Virus record (IMG/VR): IMGVR_UViG_3300021090_000001
Coordinates: 64,001 to 87,820 of that record
DNA length: 23,820 bases
DNA from: a virus
Reading direction: 5' to 3' (one strand)
A program made the position numbers and the translations under genes. This document shows, piece after piece, positions 1 to 7,319 of this stretch. The first letter of the stretch is position 1, and the number at the start of each line of letters is the position of its first letter. The notes below the pieces were generated by a model. That model was not told the DNA's origin. It was given only the letters and a program-made list of their open reading frames with translations, and searched no databases.

Positions 1-1396
1 TGGTGTCGTCGGCGCCGTATCTGTCGATGCCATCGCTGATGTGAACGATGTCGGCTTTGTTGAAAGTCATCGTGCCCGTCCAGTCCTGGGCGAGCTTGAA
101 GGCGGGCGTTGCATCGGTCCCGCCATTGAAGAAGTGAGCGGCCATATCGACCACGGTTGCTGGGTCGAACAGTTCGTTGTGGGCGAAGGTCCACGTCTCT
201 TGCTCGCCCGAGCTGGCGAAGCCGATGACGGCGGCGTCGCGCTTCTCTTTGCGAGCGATTGCGATCAGCGCCAGGGTGACGGCCGTGGCCCAGACGAGCT
301 TCTGCCCGCCCATCGAGCCGGACTCATCGCGCAGGATGATCAGCGGTCCAAAGCCCGCCTCCTCCGTGCCCTGCTGTTGGTACTGCAACAGGGCTCGTTC
401 CTCAAACCGGCGCATAAACTCCAGTTCGGTCGTCGGGTCGAGCAGGAGCATCTTCTCGCTCGGGAGTAGAAGCTCGGGCTCGTTGCCCAGCTCGACATCG
501 ACAACCTCTTCGCGACCTCCGGTGATCCGGCGAGCGCGTTTGAAGCGCATGTCGCGAAGGATGCGGCCGACCATCTCGGCGACCTGCATCAGCATCGGGT
601 TTTCCTTGAACATCGAGGCAAGTTTGAGTGCGTCTTCGGGGTTCAGCTTCTGCCGTTCGCCCGGTCCAACGCCGGGCAGGCTGGCGATGAGCTGCGCGTC
701 TTCCTTCCCCTGTTCGGCGGCTTCTTCCAGTCCGGCGGCGGCGGCCACGGTGACGGGCAGTTCGCCCATCTTTTCCATATTCTTGTGCAGCCGGGCCTGA
801 GCGTTGTGCTTACGGTTGACGGCTTCGGTTAGTTCTTCCTGTTGTTCGGGAGTGATCTGGCCTTCCGCGTTGCTTACTTCTTCGCGTATTTCCTGGGCCT
901 TTTCCTCCTGCCGTTCGACCGTCTGCTCCTGCTTCTCGGCCTCCTTCGCCTCCTCGCCCAGCTCGGCCATATGCTCGGCCAGCGTCTCCCGGACCTGTTC
1001 GCTCATCCCCATCGTGGCGAAGGCGGACTCGATCTCCTGATGGCGCGTGATCGGCCGGGCGCCGTTGAACTCGGTGGTGCCGATCAGATGCTGCATGACG
1101 CGACGGTTGACCTCACGCGAGGGCTTGATCTCGTCGGGGGTGAGGACTCCAGGTTCCTCATACGTATAGAGGGATTTGAACACGTCGCCGACCAGGTCTT
1201 CCCAGTGGGGGACGTACTCCTCGGAGCCTTCGCCGGTCTGCTCGATCTCCGGCGCGCGGTCGATCTCGGCCTTGAAGACTTTCGCCTCTTCGGCCATCTT
1301 GTCGAACATGCCATCGTCCATCTTCGATCGACGGACGGTGGACTTCTCGCGACGTTTGACACGGTTCGTGTTGAAGAGGTCGCTTATGAGGGTCAT
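1..1396 (-). CDS. vWA (MIDAS) domain protein, partner of the MoxR ATPase; 3' end outside window
   Basis: Reading leftward from ATG 1396, 465 codons stay open to the window edge, so the C-terminus is missing. Residues about 134-210 are a charged, Glu/Gln/Lys-rich predicted coiled coil. From about residue 350 there is a von Willebrand factor A domain with a full metal-ion-dependent adhesion site: D357-E-S359-G-S361, T427 in NGGTDATP and D455 in HISDG. The layout (long helical N-terminal part, C-terminal vWA) matches ViaA/CoxE/CobT-type partners of MoxR ATPases, which present metal-bound clients for remodelling. The start lies 1 bp beyond the stop of the ATPase, so the two are one operon and probably translationally coupled. 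The family is secure; the client is unknown. Confidence 0.9.
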   Translation of the reverse strand, partial: MTLISDLFNTNRVKRREKSTVRRSKMDDGMFDKMAEEAKVFKAEIDRAPEIEQTGEGSEEYVPHWEDLVGDVFKSLYTYEEPGVLTPDEIKPSREVNRRVMQHLIGTTEFNGARPITRHQEIESAFATMGMSEQVRETLAEHMAELGEEAKEAEKQEQTVERQEEKAQEIREEVSNAEGQITPEQQEELTEAVNRKHNAQARLHKNMEKMGELPVTVAAAAGLEEAAEQGKEDAQLIASLPGVGPGERQKLNPEDALKLASMFKENPMLMQVAEMVGRILRDMRFKRARRITGGREEVVDVELGNEPELLLPSEKMLLLDPTTELEFMRRFEERALLQYQQQGTEEAGFGPLIILRDESGSMGGQKLVWATAVTLALIAIARKEKRDAAVIGFASSGEQETWTFAHNELFDPATVVDMAAHFFNGGTDATPAFKLAQDWTGTMTFNKADIVHISDGIDRYGADDT

Positions 1397-1397
1397 G

Positions 1398-2609
1398 TCA
1401 GAAGTCCATTCCCAGCGTTTTCCGCACGCTGCGGCGGTGGCGGTCGATCTCGGCCGCGATGGATTCCAGTTCGGAAGCGTCGTGCCCTTCGGTTGCCGCG
1501 TCCGCGATGTTCTGTTGGATCTCTTTGTTGAGGTTCGTCAGGGACGCCGCGAGCGTGGTCAGCTCGTTGACGACTTCCTTGTCGGGCTCGGTCGAGGAGT
1601 CGCTGGGCATCTTGCCCTGGGCGTCGCTGAGACGCTTCTGGAACTCCTCCAGGCTGGCCCGTGATCGAGCGGCCTGTTTGCCGATGGTCCCGGCGAAGTC
1701 GAGGGTCAGCTCCTGCGCGATCGTCAGCTCCTCGGGGTCGTTCCAGAGGATGTGCTCGAACAGACGCAAGTCCTCCGCTTTGACCTCGCCGCGCTCGCTC
1801 AGCAGCGCCATCGCCTGGCAGATTTTCACACCCTCGAACATGCGGCGTGAGGACAGGTGAAGGTTCTCGCGCTCGGCTTTCGACTGGAGTTCCGCAACCT
1901 TTTCCATGACACGATTCGGCACTTCGATGTTGGCGCTGGCCTCCTGGAGGAGTTCGATCTCCGGGACCGTCAGCGTAGTGTTGGTGGTGGCGATCGCTTC
2001 GCCTCGGTTGCGGGCGATCTGGCCGGTGAGGATTTCGCGGATGCCATCCTCGGTTCGGACGGGCTCCACGATGCGGCGGATGCCGAGCCGGTCGCTGAAC
2101 GCGATCAGCTCCTCTTTGTCGTGGCCGGGAAGCTCGTTCGACGCGGCGATGATCGACCACAGCGGGACGGTGATGATCTGCCCGTCGTTTTCAAACAGGC
2201 GCTCGTTCGCCATCTTCAGCAGCAGGTTGAGGTTGACCGCGTTCGACTTGAAAATCTCATCCAGGAACGCGAGGTTCGCCTCGGGCAGCCGCCCGGTGGT
2301 GACGCGCCGGAACTTGTCTTCTTTCATCGCCTGGAAGCTGATCGGCCCGACCAGCGCGTCGGGCGGGGTCTGCTTGTTGAGCAGATGCGTGAAGAGGGTG
2401 GCGCCATCGACGTGCTTGAGGAACTGGTCCACCATCATCGACTTCGCCACGCCGGGAGGTCCGAGCAGAAGCATGTGGACCTTGGCGATGACGGCCGCGA
2501 GCAGCAGGTCGATCTCGACCCCGCGCTCGACAACCTCGTCCTTCATCTCGTTGCGGATGTCGCGGGTCTTCGCTACGGCTGCGGCGACGGCGGCGTCGGT
2601 CACGGTCAT
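1398..2609 (-). CDS. MoxR-family AAA+ ATPase (RavA-like)
   Basis: A 403-residue AAA+ ATPase. Visible motifs are Walker A GPPGVAKS (50-57), Walker B LAFLDE (113-118), sensor-1 IIAASNE (N158) and a probable arginine finger in FSDRLGIRR (R174). A helical lid and a charged C-terminal helical tail follow. MoxR proteins form hexameric ring ATPases that act with a vWA protein to remodel or insert cofactors into targets; the next gene supplies that vWA partner. The start is ATG 2609, preceded by AAAGGAG. A 239-bp structured gap separates it from the upstream cistron, which suggests separate control. RavA-ViaA, CobS-CobT and vWA-MoxR conflict-system pairs all share this arrangement, and the sequence alone does not choose between them. 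Confidence 0.93.
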   Translation of the reverse strand: MTVTDAAVAAAVAKTRDIRNEMKDEVVERGVEIDLLLAAVIAKVHMLLLGPPGVAKSMMVDQFLKHVDGATLFTHLLNKQTPPDALVGPISFQAMKEDKFRRVTTGRLPEANLAFLDEIFKSNAVNLNLLLKMANERLFENDGQIITVPLWSIIAASNELPGHDKEELIAFSDRLGIRRIVEPVRTEDGIREILTGQIARNRGEAIATTNTTLTVPEIELLQEASANIEVPNRVMEKVAELQSKAERENLHLSSRRMFEGVKICQAMALLSERGEVKAEDLRLFEHILWNDPEELTIAQELTLDFAGTIGKQAARSRASLEEFQKRLSDAQGKMPSDSSTEPDKEVVNELTTLAASLTNLNKEIQQNIADAATEGHDASELESIAAEIDRHRRSVRKTLGMDF

Positions 2610-2635
2610 GGGGGTACGGCTCCTTTGGTCGAAGG

Positions 2636-2653
2636 TTGGGCGTTAACGCCCAA
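2636..2653. repeat. perfect 18-bp palindrome before the MoxR SD
   Basis: TTGGGCGTTAACGCCCAA reads identically on both strands. It ends 27 bp upstream of the ATPase start and about 10 bp before its SD. The position and symmetry fit an operator for a dimeric regulator. With no loop it is a poor RNA hairpin. Confidence 0.6.
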
Positions 2654-2694
2654 CGGACGTTACCAGATGGTTGTATGGTCATGCAACAAAGCAC

Positions 2695-2827
2695 GGTGAA
2701 CGCCTAGAGCGCCAGGTCAAAGACCAACCTCGCGGTCGGCGCCAACCGGCCGTTCGCGTGTCGATGCCTGTTACCAACACCACTGAGAACGGACACGCGG
2801 TGAAGGGGATAGCCCTAGACGTTCACC
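2695..2827 (-). ncRNA. candidate leader stem with two G-U wobbles
   Basis: The arms GGTGAACGCCTAGAGC (2695-2710) and GCCCTAGACGTTCACC (2812-2827) are complementary at 14 of 16 positions. The two exceptions are C2703/A2819 and A2708/C2814. In leftward RNA both become G-U wobbles, giving a continuous 16-bp stem, while in rightward RNA both are A-C mismatches. This asymmetry argues for a leftward RNA structure. A second hairpin (2755-2762/2792-2799) lies inside the loop. Confidence 0.45.
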
Positions 2828-2848
2828 CTGCTCTACGGCAGCTCGCCC

Positions 2849-3199
2849 TTAGAGAAACCGATACACGACCTCGCCGTTGGGGCGCTCGAAGCGAGTTGCT
2901 GGCGCCGACGCGCCGAAAGACAGTTCGATCGACTCGCGCAGCCGACTGACATCGACTCGATCCAGCTCATCTCCCTCCAACCATTCCACGTCGTAGTCCT
3001 CATAGGGGTCGGCGCTCATGACGGCACCACCGACCCCAATCGTGTAGATGGTCCCCCGGACGCGGATGCCGCTGTTGCCAGCGTCCTCGCCATCGGTGAT
3101 GTGCTGGATGTTCGCTTCCAACTCGTATTGCTTGCATTCCCCATAGGGGCCTGGTTCGGTCTGCCAGGTCTCGGTGTAGGTGATCTCAGTGTTGGTCAT
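2849..3199 (-). CDS. unknown 116-residue acidic protein
   Basis: I do not recognise this family. The protein is acidic with a beta-rich centre (NSGIRVRGTIYTIGVGG) and a C-terminal helix followed by NGEVVYRFL, so it is probably a small soluble globular protein. ATG 3199 is chosen over GTG 3208 because GAGGGGTGA sits at normal spacing before it. The first 14 bp overlap the 3' end of the zinc-ribbon gene upstream, so it is the last cistron of the long leftward chain. It is also the gene next to the MoxR-vWA pair, but the 239-bp gap leaves a functional link unproven. Confidence 0.72.
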   Translation of the reverse strand: MTNTEITYTETWQTEPGPYGECKQYELEANIQHITDGEDAGNSGIRVRGTIYTIGVGGAVMSADPYEDYDVEWLEGDELDRVDVSRLRESIELSFGASAPATRFERPNGEVVYRFL

Positions 3200-3962
3200 G
3201 GGAATCACCCCTCACTTTCACGGACGCGCTTAACGGGTACCAAGCCCGCGAGCCATCTGCGCAGTCGAATGCGATCAGGCCACTGCCGCGGTCACGCACC
3301 ACCCTCACTACCTCCTTTCCACTGTTCGTGTCGAACTCCCTGGCGCACTCGTCACACATCACGAGCGGCTGCCCGTCCGTGCTTTTCTGGAGAAGCTTGG
3401 CACCGCAGTTGGGGCAGGCAGAGCCTTCGGTGAGTGGCAGCTTGCCCTCGCTCGGCGGGGCGATCGCAACTAGCTCGGCACCCGAGCCGAGGTCGGCATA
3501 GATCCCGTCCTCGCGGACATCGAGGTCAACCGGCTCCCAGTCGTTCGTCTCAACCATCTCAGCGAGGTAGTCGCGCAGCTCCCGCTCGGTCATCTCGTCA
3601 GCGGTGGGGCTGATCCGGTCGTGGCAGATGGTGTAGGTCTGGGTGTCACGGGAACCAACCTTCCAGTCCTCGGCGACGAGGTAGTAACGACTCGGCTCAT
3701 CGTTCGCGGGGTCGCCCGATTCGCCTTGGTAGAGAAAGACATTGGGCTCGCCGTCGTCGGTGCCGGTGGAGGCGTTGAGGTAGATAAGCTCTTGCCGATC
3801 GCCGTCGTTGCTGCGGACGACGTATCCGACTTGGCCGCGCGCAGTTGCGTACGGGATGTACGTCACGCTGTCGTCGGTGACAATCGCGGCGCCCATCCAG
3901 ACGATCTCGGCATCGCAAAAGACCTCGTAGTTGTCGGGTCCCAAATTGAAGCTATCGGTCAT
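3186..3962 (-). CDS. zinc-ribbon protein, 258 residues
   Basis: Residues 183-206 form a zinc ribbon, C183-PN-C186 and C203-DE-C206. It is followed by a beta-rich tail in which a further Cys (C234) sits next to ADGSRAWYPL. The N-terminal 170 residues are acidic, mixed alpha/beta and unfamiliar. ATG 3962 forms an ATGA overlap with the upstream stop and is preceded by GAGGAGACC. The gene overlaps its downstream neighbour by 14 bp. It is probably a nucleic-acid or protein adaptor, but only the ribbon supports that; the substrate is unknown. Confidence 0.78.
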   Translation of the reverse strand: MTDSFNLGPDNYEVFCDAEIVWMGAAIVTDDSVTYIPYATARGQVGYVVRSNDGDRQELIYLNASTGTDDGEPNVFLYQGESGDPANDEPSRYYLVAEDWKVGSRDTQTYTICHDRISPTADEMTERELRDYLAEMVETNDWEPVDLDVREDGIYADLGSGAELVAIAPPSEGKLPLTEGSACPNCGAKLLQKSTDGQPLVMCDECAREFDTNSGKEVVRVVRDRGSGLIAFDCADGSRAWYPLSASVKVRGDSHDQH

Positions 3963-4297
3963 GAGGTCTCCTCGTCCAGTAGGTAGGCGCCTTCGGTGTC
4001 CAGTTCGGCGAGCCGGTGAGTGGCGATGGCGACCAGGTCGCGCAGCCATTCGGCGTTGTTCGCATTCGCCTCTCGACAGACCTCATGGAGGAGCAGGATC
4101 GGTGAAGGCGCCCCGGCTACACGCTCAAGCGATGGCGCCCGGACCCACGAGATGATCACATGGGGGCGGTCATAGCCGGATGTGTAAGGAATTTTCGTCA
4201 GCGTGCCATTCTTGCAGGTGATGCAGGGCTTACCATCCACATGGAGGCCGAGCTTCGGGGCGCCGCAGTTGAGGCAGATGAAAAGCTCAGCGGGCAT
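3959..4297 (-). CDS. N-terminal zinc-ribbon protein, paralogue of the 6263 gene
   Basis: A 112-residue protein opening with a zinc ribbon (ICLNCGAP ... PCITCKNG), then a conserved central piece ISWVRAPSLERVAG and a helical C-terminus LRDLVAIATHRLAELD. The product of 6263-6604 has the same order: CSGCG ... CPNC, VWVRTPSLALVAG, then LRDAAAFLERRLHELD. The two are clearly duplicates kept in one operon. ATG 4297 follows GGGAGGCC. The start overlaps the 3' end of the upstream gene by 11 bp and the stop overlaps the next gene as ATGA. Function unknown. Confidence 0.8.
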   Translation of the reverse strand: MPAELFICLNCGAPKLGLHVDGKPCITCKNGTLTKIPYTSGYDRPHVIISWVRAPSLERVAGAPSPILLLHEVCREANANNAEWLRDLVAIATHRLAELDTEGAYLLDEETS

Positions 4298-5171
4298 CGT
4301 CGGCCTCCCGGTTCACACGGCGGATGGCGACCTGCTCGCTCGGCAGAATCCGGCGTTCCAGTTCATTGATCGCTGGACCGATGTAATCCTCGTAAAGGCG
4401 GGCGGGTTCGTTACCCTCCTCGTCCTCCAGGAAGTCTGCAATCTGTTCGCGCGTCAGCTCGCCGCGCGCCTCCAGGATCAGGAAGACCTGCTCCATGATC
4501 GGGTCGGCGGTGAGCCGGTGCGGCACGTTGCCATCGGCCTTGCGGACCAACTTGGACTCGGTGCAAAAACTGAAGCCGAAGTCACCGGGTCCACATAGGG
4601 CGGCGCGACCCTGGATTACGTCCAGCTTACAAACCTCCATGAGATCGCCGTCGAGCGCGCGGACTTCCGCCCCAACCCAGTCGGCATATTCGCTCAGTTC
4701 GATCTGGAGTTCCTGCATGGCTTCGCGGATCTGCGAGTAGAAGTCCTGTTCGGCGGCGCCGATTGCGCCCGTCGCCTCGAAAGCGAGGGTGAGAAACCTG
4801 ACTGCGTCTTGGCCAAGGTCGAATAGGCATTCCGGGTCCCAGTCCTGCGTGCCGTCAACGGCCATCCAACCCGATGATCTACCGGCGCTGTAGATCGTGT
4901 TAAAGCCGTTCTCGGCGGCGAGTAGTTTCGCGTCGTCCCACCAGTTCTCCTGGGCACGCTGTTCGCACGCCTCGGCGACGGCGTCGGGCAGCGCGTAGAG
5001 AGCGATTTGAACGTCAGCGGGCATCGTGTGGCGGACCAGTTCTGCCTTGACGTTGACTGCCCACATATTGTCCTTCAGGTTGATCAGCACGCTATCGCTG
5101 CCGTTCGAGACGCGCACGTCCCGGCCTCGGAAGTAGCTGTTGGGCTTGGTGTTGAAGGTGTACCTAGTCAT
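4287..5171 (-). CDS. unknown 294-residue protein
   Basis: The largest orphan of the left chain. The N-terminus is beta-rich with Asn/Asp (VRVSNGSDSVLINLKDN). The middle is helical and acidic (EQDFYSQIREAMQELQIELSE is part of a long helix). The C-terminal third (ILEARGELTREQIADFLEDEEG) resembles a winged-helix-type helical pair. ATG 5171 follows GAAAGGA at normal spacing and overlaps the preceding 49-residue gene by 8 bp. No catalytic motif is visible. A DNA-binding C-terminus is possible but not shown. Confidence 0.75.
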   Translation of the reverse strand: MTRYTFNTKPNSYFRGRDVRVSNGSDSVLINLKDNMWAVNVKAELVRHTMPADVQIALYALPDAVAEACEQRAQENWWDDAKLLAAENGFNTIYSAGRSSGWMAVDGTQDWDPECLFDLGQDAVRFLTLAFEATGAIGAAEQDFYSQIREAMQELQIELSEYADWVGAEVRALDGDLMEVCKLDVIQGRAALCGPGDFGFSFCTESKLVRKADGNVPHRLTADPIMEQVFLILEARGELTREQIADFLEDEEGNEPARLYEDYIGPAINELERRILPSEQVAIRRVNREADDAR

Positions 5172-5313
5172 CGTTCGGTCCTTTCACGAGTAGGCGAAGT
5201 CCCGATTTGCCTACGTTCAGGTCGAGCCAGCCCCGGCCAACTCGCACCGTCCACATGGAGGGCTTCGCGGGCCAGTGAAAGAGGTTGATCGTGATTGAAA
5301 TACTGCCCTTCAT
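5164..5313 (-). CDS. small 49-residue protein
   Basis: It starts at ATG 5313, where GGAGG lies 8 bp upstream. It encodes a compact beta-strand-like sequence (SISITINLFHWP, then MWTVRVGRGWLDLNVGKSG) ending PNDD. The alternating hydrophobic pattern and the good SD support a real gene rather than a chance frame. The stop TAG overlaps the start of the 294-residue gene by 8 bp, and its own start sits in a TGATG overlap with the tiny Arg-rich frame upstream. Function unknown. Confidence 0.62.
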   Translation of the reverse strand: MKGSISITINLFHWPAKPSMWTVRVGRGWLDLNVGKSGLRLLVKGPNDD

Positions 5314-5399
5314 CAGCGAAACCTCCGTTCGAGATAGCGGCGCTGGCGGGCGCGGCGATCGAGAAGGCGACGATTGCGGCCAGAGCAAAAGCGCCGCAT
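5313..5399 (-). CDS. possible 28-residue Arg-rich peptide
   Basis: This short frame links two genes by TGATG overlaps at both ends (ATG 5399, stop 5313-5315). It encodes 28 residues, 13 of them arginine. Continuous coupling argues for translation. Against it, the peptide is tiny, arginine richness follows easily from GC-rich DNA, and another frame here spells a hydrophobic signal-like stretch without a start codon. Treat it as a linker frame or a candidate micro-peptide. Confidence 0.3.
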   Translation of the reverse strand: MRRFCSGRNRRLLDRRARQRRYLERRFR

Positions 5400-5914
5400 C
5401 AGTCCAGTTCTCCTTCCAGGTCGGCGCTCCAGATGGCAAGTTCTTCACCGTGTTCGGTGGCGAACTCCAGTTGGCGCGGCGTGTAGTCCTTGAAGAACTC
5501 CGCATCGGTGTCACCCGGCTTGCAAGACAGGAAGCCGAGCAGGTTCGCGAGCGTCAGCTCATCGTCACCGGCAGCCGCGCCGGGCGAGAACTCTTCGCCC
5601 GTGAAGACGATCTCCCACACCGGCAGCATGGCCAGTTCCTGGCCGAAGGCGTCACCCATCTGGTCTTGCATGGTGTCGGGCGCGCCGTTCGCCCTGGTCA
5701 ACTCCAGGACGCGCTCGCGATCGAGGATGCAGAAGCGGAAGGCGAGCACTGGCCAGCCGCGCCCGTCCGTGGTCTGCGTGTCCCAGGTTTCGACCATGTA
5801 GTCGTCGCGGGTCCAGGTGCCCAGCCACTCCAGGCGGTCGGGGTTCGAGATGCCGTCGCCGAACGGGAGGTCCAGCGATTGCGAACTTGCGAACTTGCGC
5901 TCGATCACGTCCAT
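5399..5914 (-). CDS. unknown 171-residue protein
   Basis: ATG 5914 is preceded by TTAGGAGTT at normal spacing, which fixes this start over longer upstream readings. The protein is acidic with Trp/Phe-rich beta segments (DYMVETWDTQTTDGRGWPVLAF, split here as DYMVETWD and GWPVLAFRF) and ends in FATEHGEELAIW and an acidic tail. No catalytic or membrane segment is visible. It begins 11 bp after the stop of the 50-residue gene and ends in a TGATG overlap. Function unknown. Confidence 0.75.
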   Translation of the reverse strand: MDVIERKFASSQSLDLPFGDGISNPDRLEWLGTWTRDDYMVETWDTQTTDGRGWPVLAFRFCILDRERVLELTRANGAPDTMQDQMGDAFGQELAMLPVWEIVFTGEEFSPGAAAGDDELTLANLLGFLSCKPGDTDAEFFKDYTPRQLEFATEHGEELAIWSADLEGELD

Positions 5915-5925
5915 CGGGTCAACTC

Positions 5926-6078
5926 CTAACGTGCGTTGAGGTTTTCTTCGGCAGCCGTTTGAGCGGCTGCCTTGGTCGGTCCCATCCCGGCGGCCAGTTC
6001 GGTGCCGTCGTCGTCGGTAAGCACGCACTGGTAGCAGCCGGGGAAGGGGAGCCAGTAGAACTTCGTCTTGGCTGCCAT
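5926..6078 (-). CDS. small 50-residue protein
   Basis: A short gene running from ATG 6078, in an ATGA overlap with the upstream gene, to TAG 5926-5928. It begins MAAKTKFYWLPFPGC and continues with a YxCxL strand, an acidic turn TDDDGTE and a helical Ala-rich C-terminus. This looks like a small beta-beta-alpha fold of the type seen in many phage accessory proteins. The gene fills what would otherwise be a gap between longer genes. The SD of the next gene begins inside its stop region, so the two are likely coupled. Confidence 0.68.
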   Translation of the reverse strand: MAAKTKFYWLPFPGCYQCVLTDDDGTELAAGMGPTKAAAQTAAEENLNAR

Positions 6079-6269
6079 CAGACGCGCGGTTCGCAGGCGG
6101 CTTCAAAGCGCTCGCGATCGAATTTCGGGTTGTCGGAGTGGAAGGCGTCACCGAGCCGGTCGATGATCGCCTCGGCGACAACGTCGGAATCAACCTCAGT
6201 CCCGTTGAATTCGCTCCAGCCACGACTGACGGCGTCGGCGATCATGTCATAGTGCATCCGGCTCAGCAA
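6078..6269 (-). CDS. small phage/plasmid-type protein with FDRERFEAAC ending
   Basis: A 63-residue helical protein. The pattern HYDMIADAV near the start and N-P-K-F-D-R-E-R-F-E-A-A-C at the end matches, from memory, a very common small family in actinobacterial phages and mobile elements whose members end F-x-R-x-R-F-x-x-A-C. I do not know its function. TTG 6269 is preferred because GAGGAG lies 5 bp upstream and it overlaps the upstream stop. ATG 6257 is the alternative but has no SD. It overlaps the next gene as ATGA. Confidence 0.72.
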   Translation of the reverse strand: MLSRMHYDMIADAVSRGWSEFNGTEVDSDVVAEAIIDRLGDAFHSDNPKFDRERFEAACEPRV

Positions 6270-6604
6270 GGTGGCTCCTCTCCAAGGCGTTCGACATCGA
6301 GTTCATGTAGTCGCCGCTCCAGGAAGGCGGCGGCGTCGCGCAGCGCTTCGGGGTCATCAGGCAAGCCCATAGCCACTTCCAGCGCTTCGCGGGCGCCCCG
6401 TCGAGGGTTCCCACATCCGGCGACAAGCGCAAGCGAGGGAGTGCGGACCCAGACATCGAGCCGGTGCGGCAGGTCGTAGTTGTTCCGGAAAGGGACTGGC
6501 GAATAGGAATCCGCCTGAATGCAATTCGGGCAGGTTTCCCCCGACATTGAAAGCGCGCTCGTTCGACCGCAGCCGCTGCATTGGAGAAGGTCGCCGGGTG
6601 CCAT
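6263..6604 (-). CDS. N-terminal zinc-ribbon protein, paralogue of the 3959 gene
   Basis: A 113-residue protein whose N-terminal ribbon is C-SG-C ... C-PN-C, then VWVRTPSLALVAG and a helix with ALRDAAAFLERRLHELD. It shares order, spacing and the W-V-R-(A/T)-P-S-L core with the protein at 3959-4297. The ribbon residues are conserved while flanks have diverged, so this is an old duplication rather than a recent copy. ATG 6604 sits in a TGATG overlap with the upstream gene. The stop overlaps the next start by 7 bp. Confidence 0.8.
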   Translation of the reverse strand: MAPGDLLQCSGCGRTSALSMSGETCPNCIQADSYSPVPFRNNYDLPHRLDVWVRTPSLALVAGCGNPRRGAREALEVAMGLPDDPEALRDAAAFLERRLHELDVERLGEEPPC

Positions 6605-6963
6605 CAGGTGCTCCGGGCATAGTAGCCCTCACCCTGGTAGTTGACTTCGACGTAATCGGCCGTCAGCGCGTCGGCGGCGGCCTCCCAATCGATGTAACTA
6701 AGCGGCCAACCCTCCTCGCCGCTGATCGCGCCGATGTCCTTGGCCAGCTCGCGGGCTAAGTCCTCGAATTCCCACGTCGGGATCATGGTCTCGCCATGGT
6801 TGAACTCGCTGACCTCGTCTTCGATCGCCTTGATCTCATCGAACTCTTCGCGGTCCTCGCGGGTCCAGGGCGTCCAGTCCTCGCTTCCCTCGTTCGCGGG
6901 ATCGTGTAGAGCAAGCAGCTCATCGCGTCGCTCGGCAAGGTCGCGGGTGTCGATGTAGCTCAT
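6604..6963 (-). CDS. phage-type protein beginning MSYIDTRDL, 119 residues
   Basis: It begins MSYIDTRDLAERRDELLAL, has a charged coil in the middle, and ends with the block EEGWPLSYIDWEAAADAL followed by DYVEVNYQGEGYYAR. I recognise this N-terminus plus the I-D-W-E-A-A-A-D-x-L block from a widespread family in phages and metagenomic phage contigs. The tail resembles small host-takeover or antirestriction-type proteins, but I cannot confirm that role. ATG 6963 overlaps the upstream stop as ATGA, and the next gene starts in a TGATG overlap. Confidence 0.75.
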   Translation of the reverse strand: MSYIDTRDLAERRDELLALHDPANEGSEDWTPWTREDREEFDEIKAIEDEVSEFNHGETMIPTWEFEDLARELAKDIGAISGEEGWPLSYIDWEAAADALTADYVEVNYQGEGYYARST

Positions 6964-7319
6964 GAAGGTTCGCTCCCCTCTGCGTCAAGCGCCCGGATTA
7001 GGTCCTCGATGGTTGAGAACTGCTCCTGGGCGCTTTCGACCGTCTTGAAGTCCCTGAGCAGGACGAAGCCCGCGCTGTCAGTCCCGACGATCCATTGCTC
7101 AATGCGAGCGTAGTGCCCATGCGTGTCGGCCACTCCGCATTCCTCATCGGCTAGGCCATCGGTGACCAGGTCGTCCAGCGCGGCGGCGAGAATGCGATCC
7201 TCGGCGCGCTCGTACTTGCTGGACTCTGAGCGGGCGGTTAGCTCCGTTCGCCGTTTCGCGGCCAGCTCGGAGCTATAGGCGAGGCTGATTGCCTTGGCGA
7301 TGATGTCTTCGCGGTTCAT
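6960..7319 (-). CDS. unknown 119-residue protein, first gene of the long leftward chain
   Basis: ATG 7319 is preceded by AAAGGAG at 7-bp spacing, so it is preferred over longer upstream readings. The N-terminal half is helical (REDIIAKAISLAYSSELAAKRR) and carries a DxGLADEECG turn. The C-terminal half has beta strands (IEQWIVGTDSAGFVLLRDF) and a terminal helix. It is the head of the chain that runs by overlaps down to 2849, and about 180 bp of structured, gene-free DNA precede it. Function unknown. Confidence 0.75.
   Translation of the reverse strand: MNREDIIAKAISLAYSSELAAKRRTELTARSESSKYERAEDRILAAALDDLVTDGLADEECGVADTHGHYARIEQWIVGTDSAGFVLLRDFKTVESAQEQFSTIEDLIRALDAEGSEPS

Larger units (their letters stand above)
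2610..2848 (-). promoter_or_regulatory. structured leader of the MoxR-vWA pair
   Basis: This 239-bp gap has no convincing gene. It holds the SD for the ATPase (about 2620-2626), a perfect 18-bp palindrome (2636-2653), the box TAACGCCCAAC-N3-CGTT (2644-2661), a nested hairpin CGCGTGTC/GACACGCG (2755-2762/2792-2799) and an outer 16-bp stem (2695-2710/2812-2827). One GCGAACG heptamer lies at 2751-2757 on the transcribed strand. I see no U-tract terminator, so the ATPase may be served by read-through from 2849 plus local control. This is inferred from layout only. Confidence 0.5.

Noticed and set aside
842-1531. Plus-strand open frame of 229 codons
   Set aside because: It covers the antisense of the vWA gene and of the end of the ATPase gene, both with full motifs.
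1857-2699. Plus-strand open frame of 280 codons
   Set aside because: Antisense of the MoxR ATPase, whose Walker and sensor motifs establish the minus strand as coding.
5928-5937. AACG-TG-CGTT as an operator like those in the leaders
   Set aside because: The site encodes the last codons and stop of the 50-residue gene and the SD of the next, so coding and SD needs explain it.
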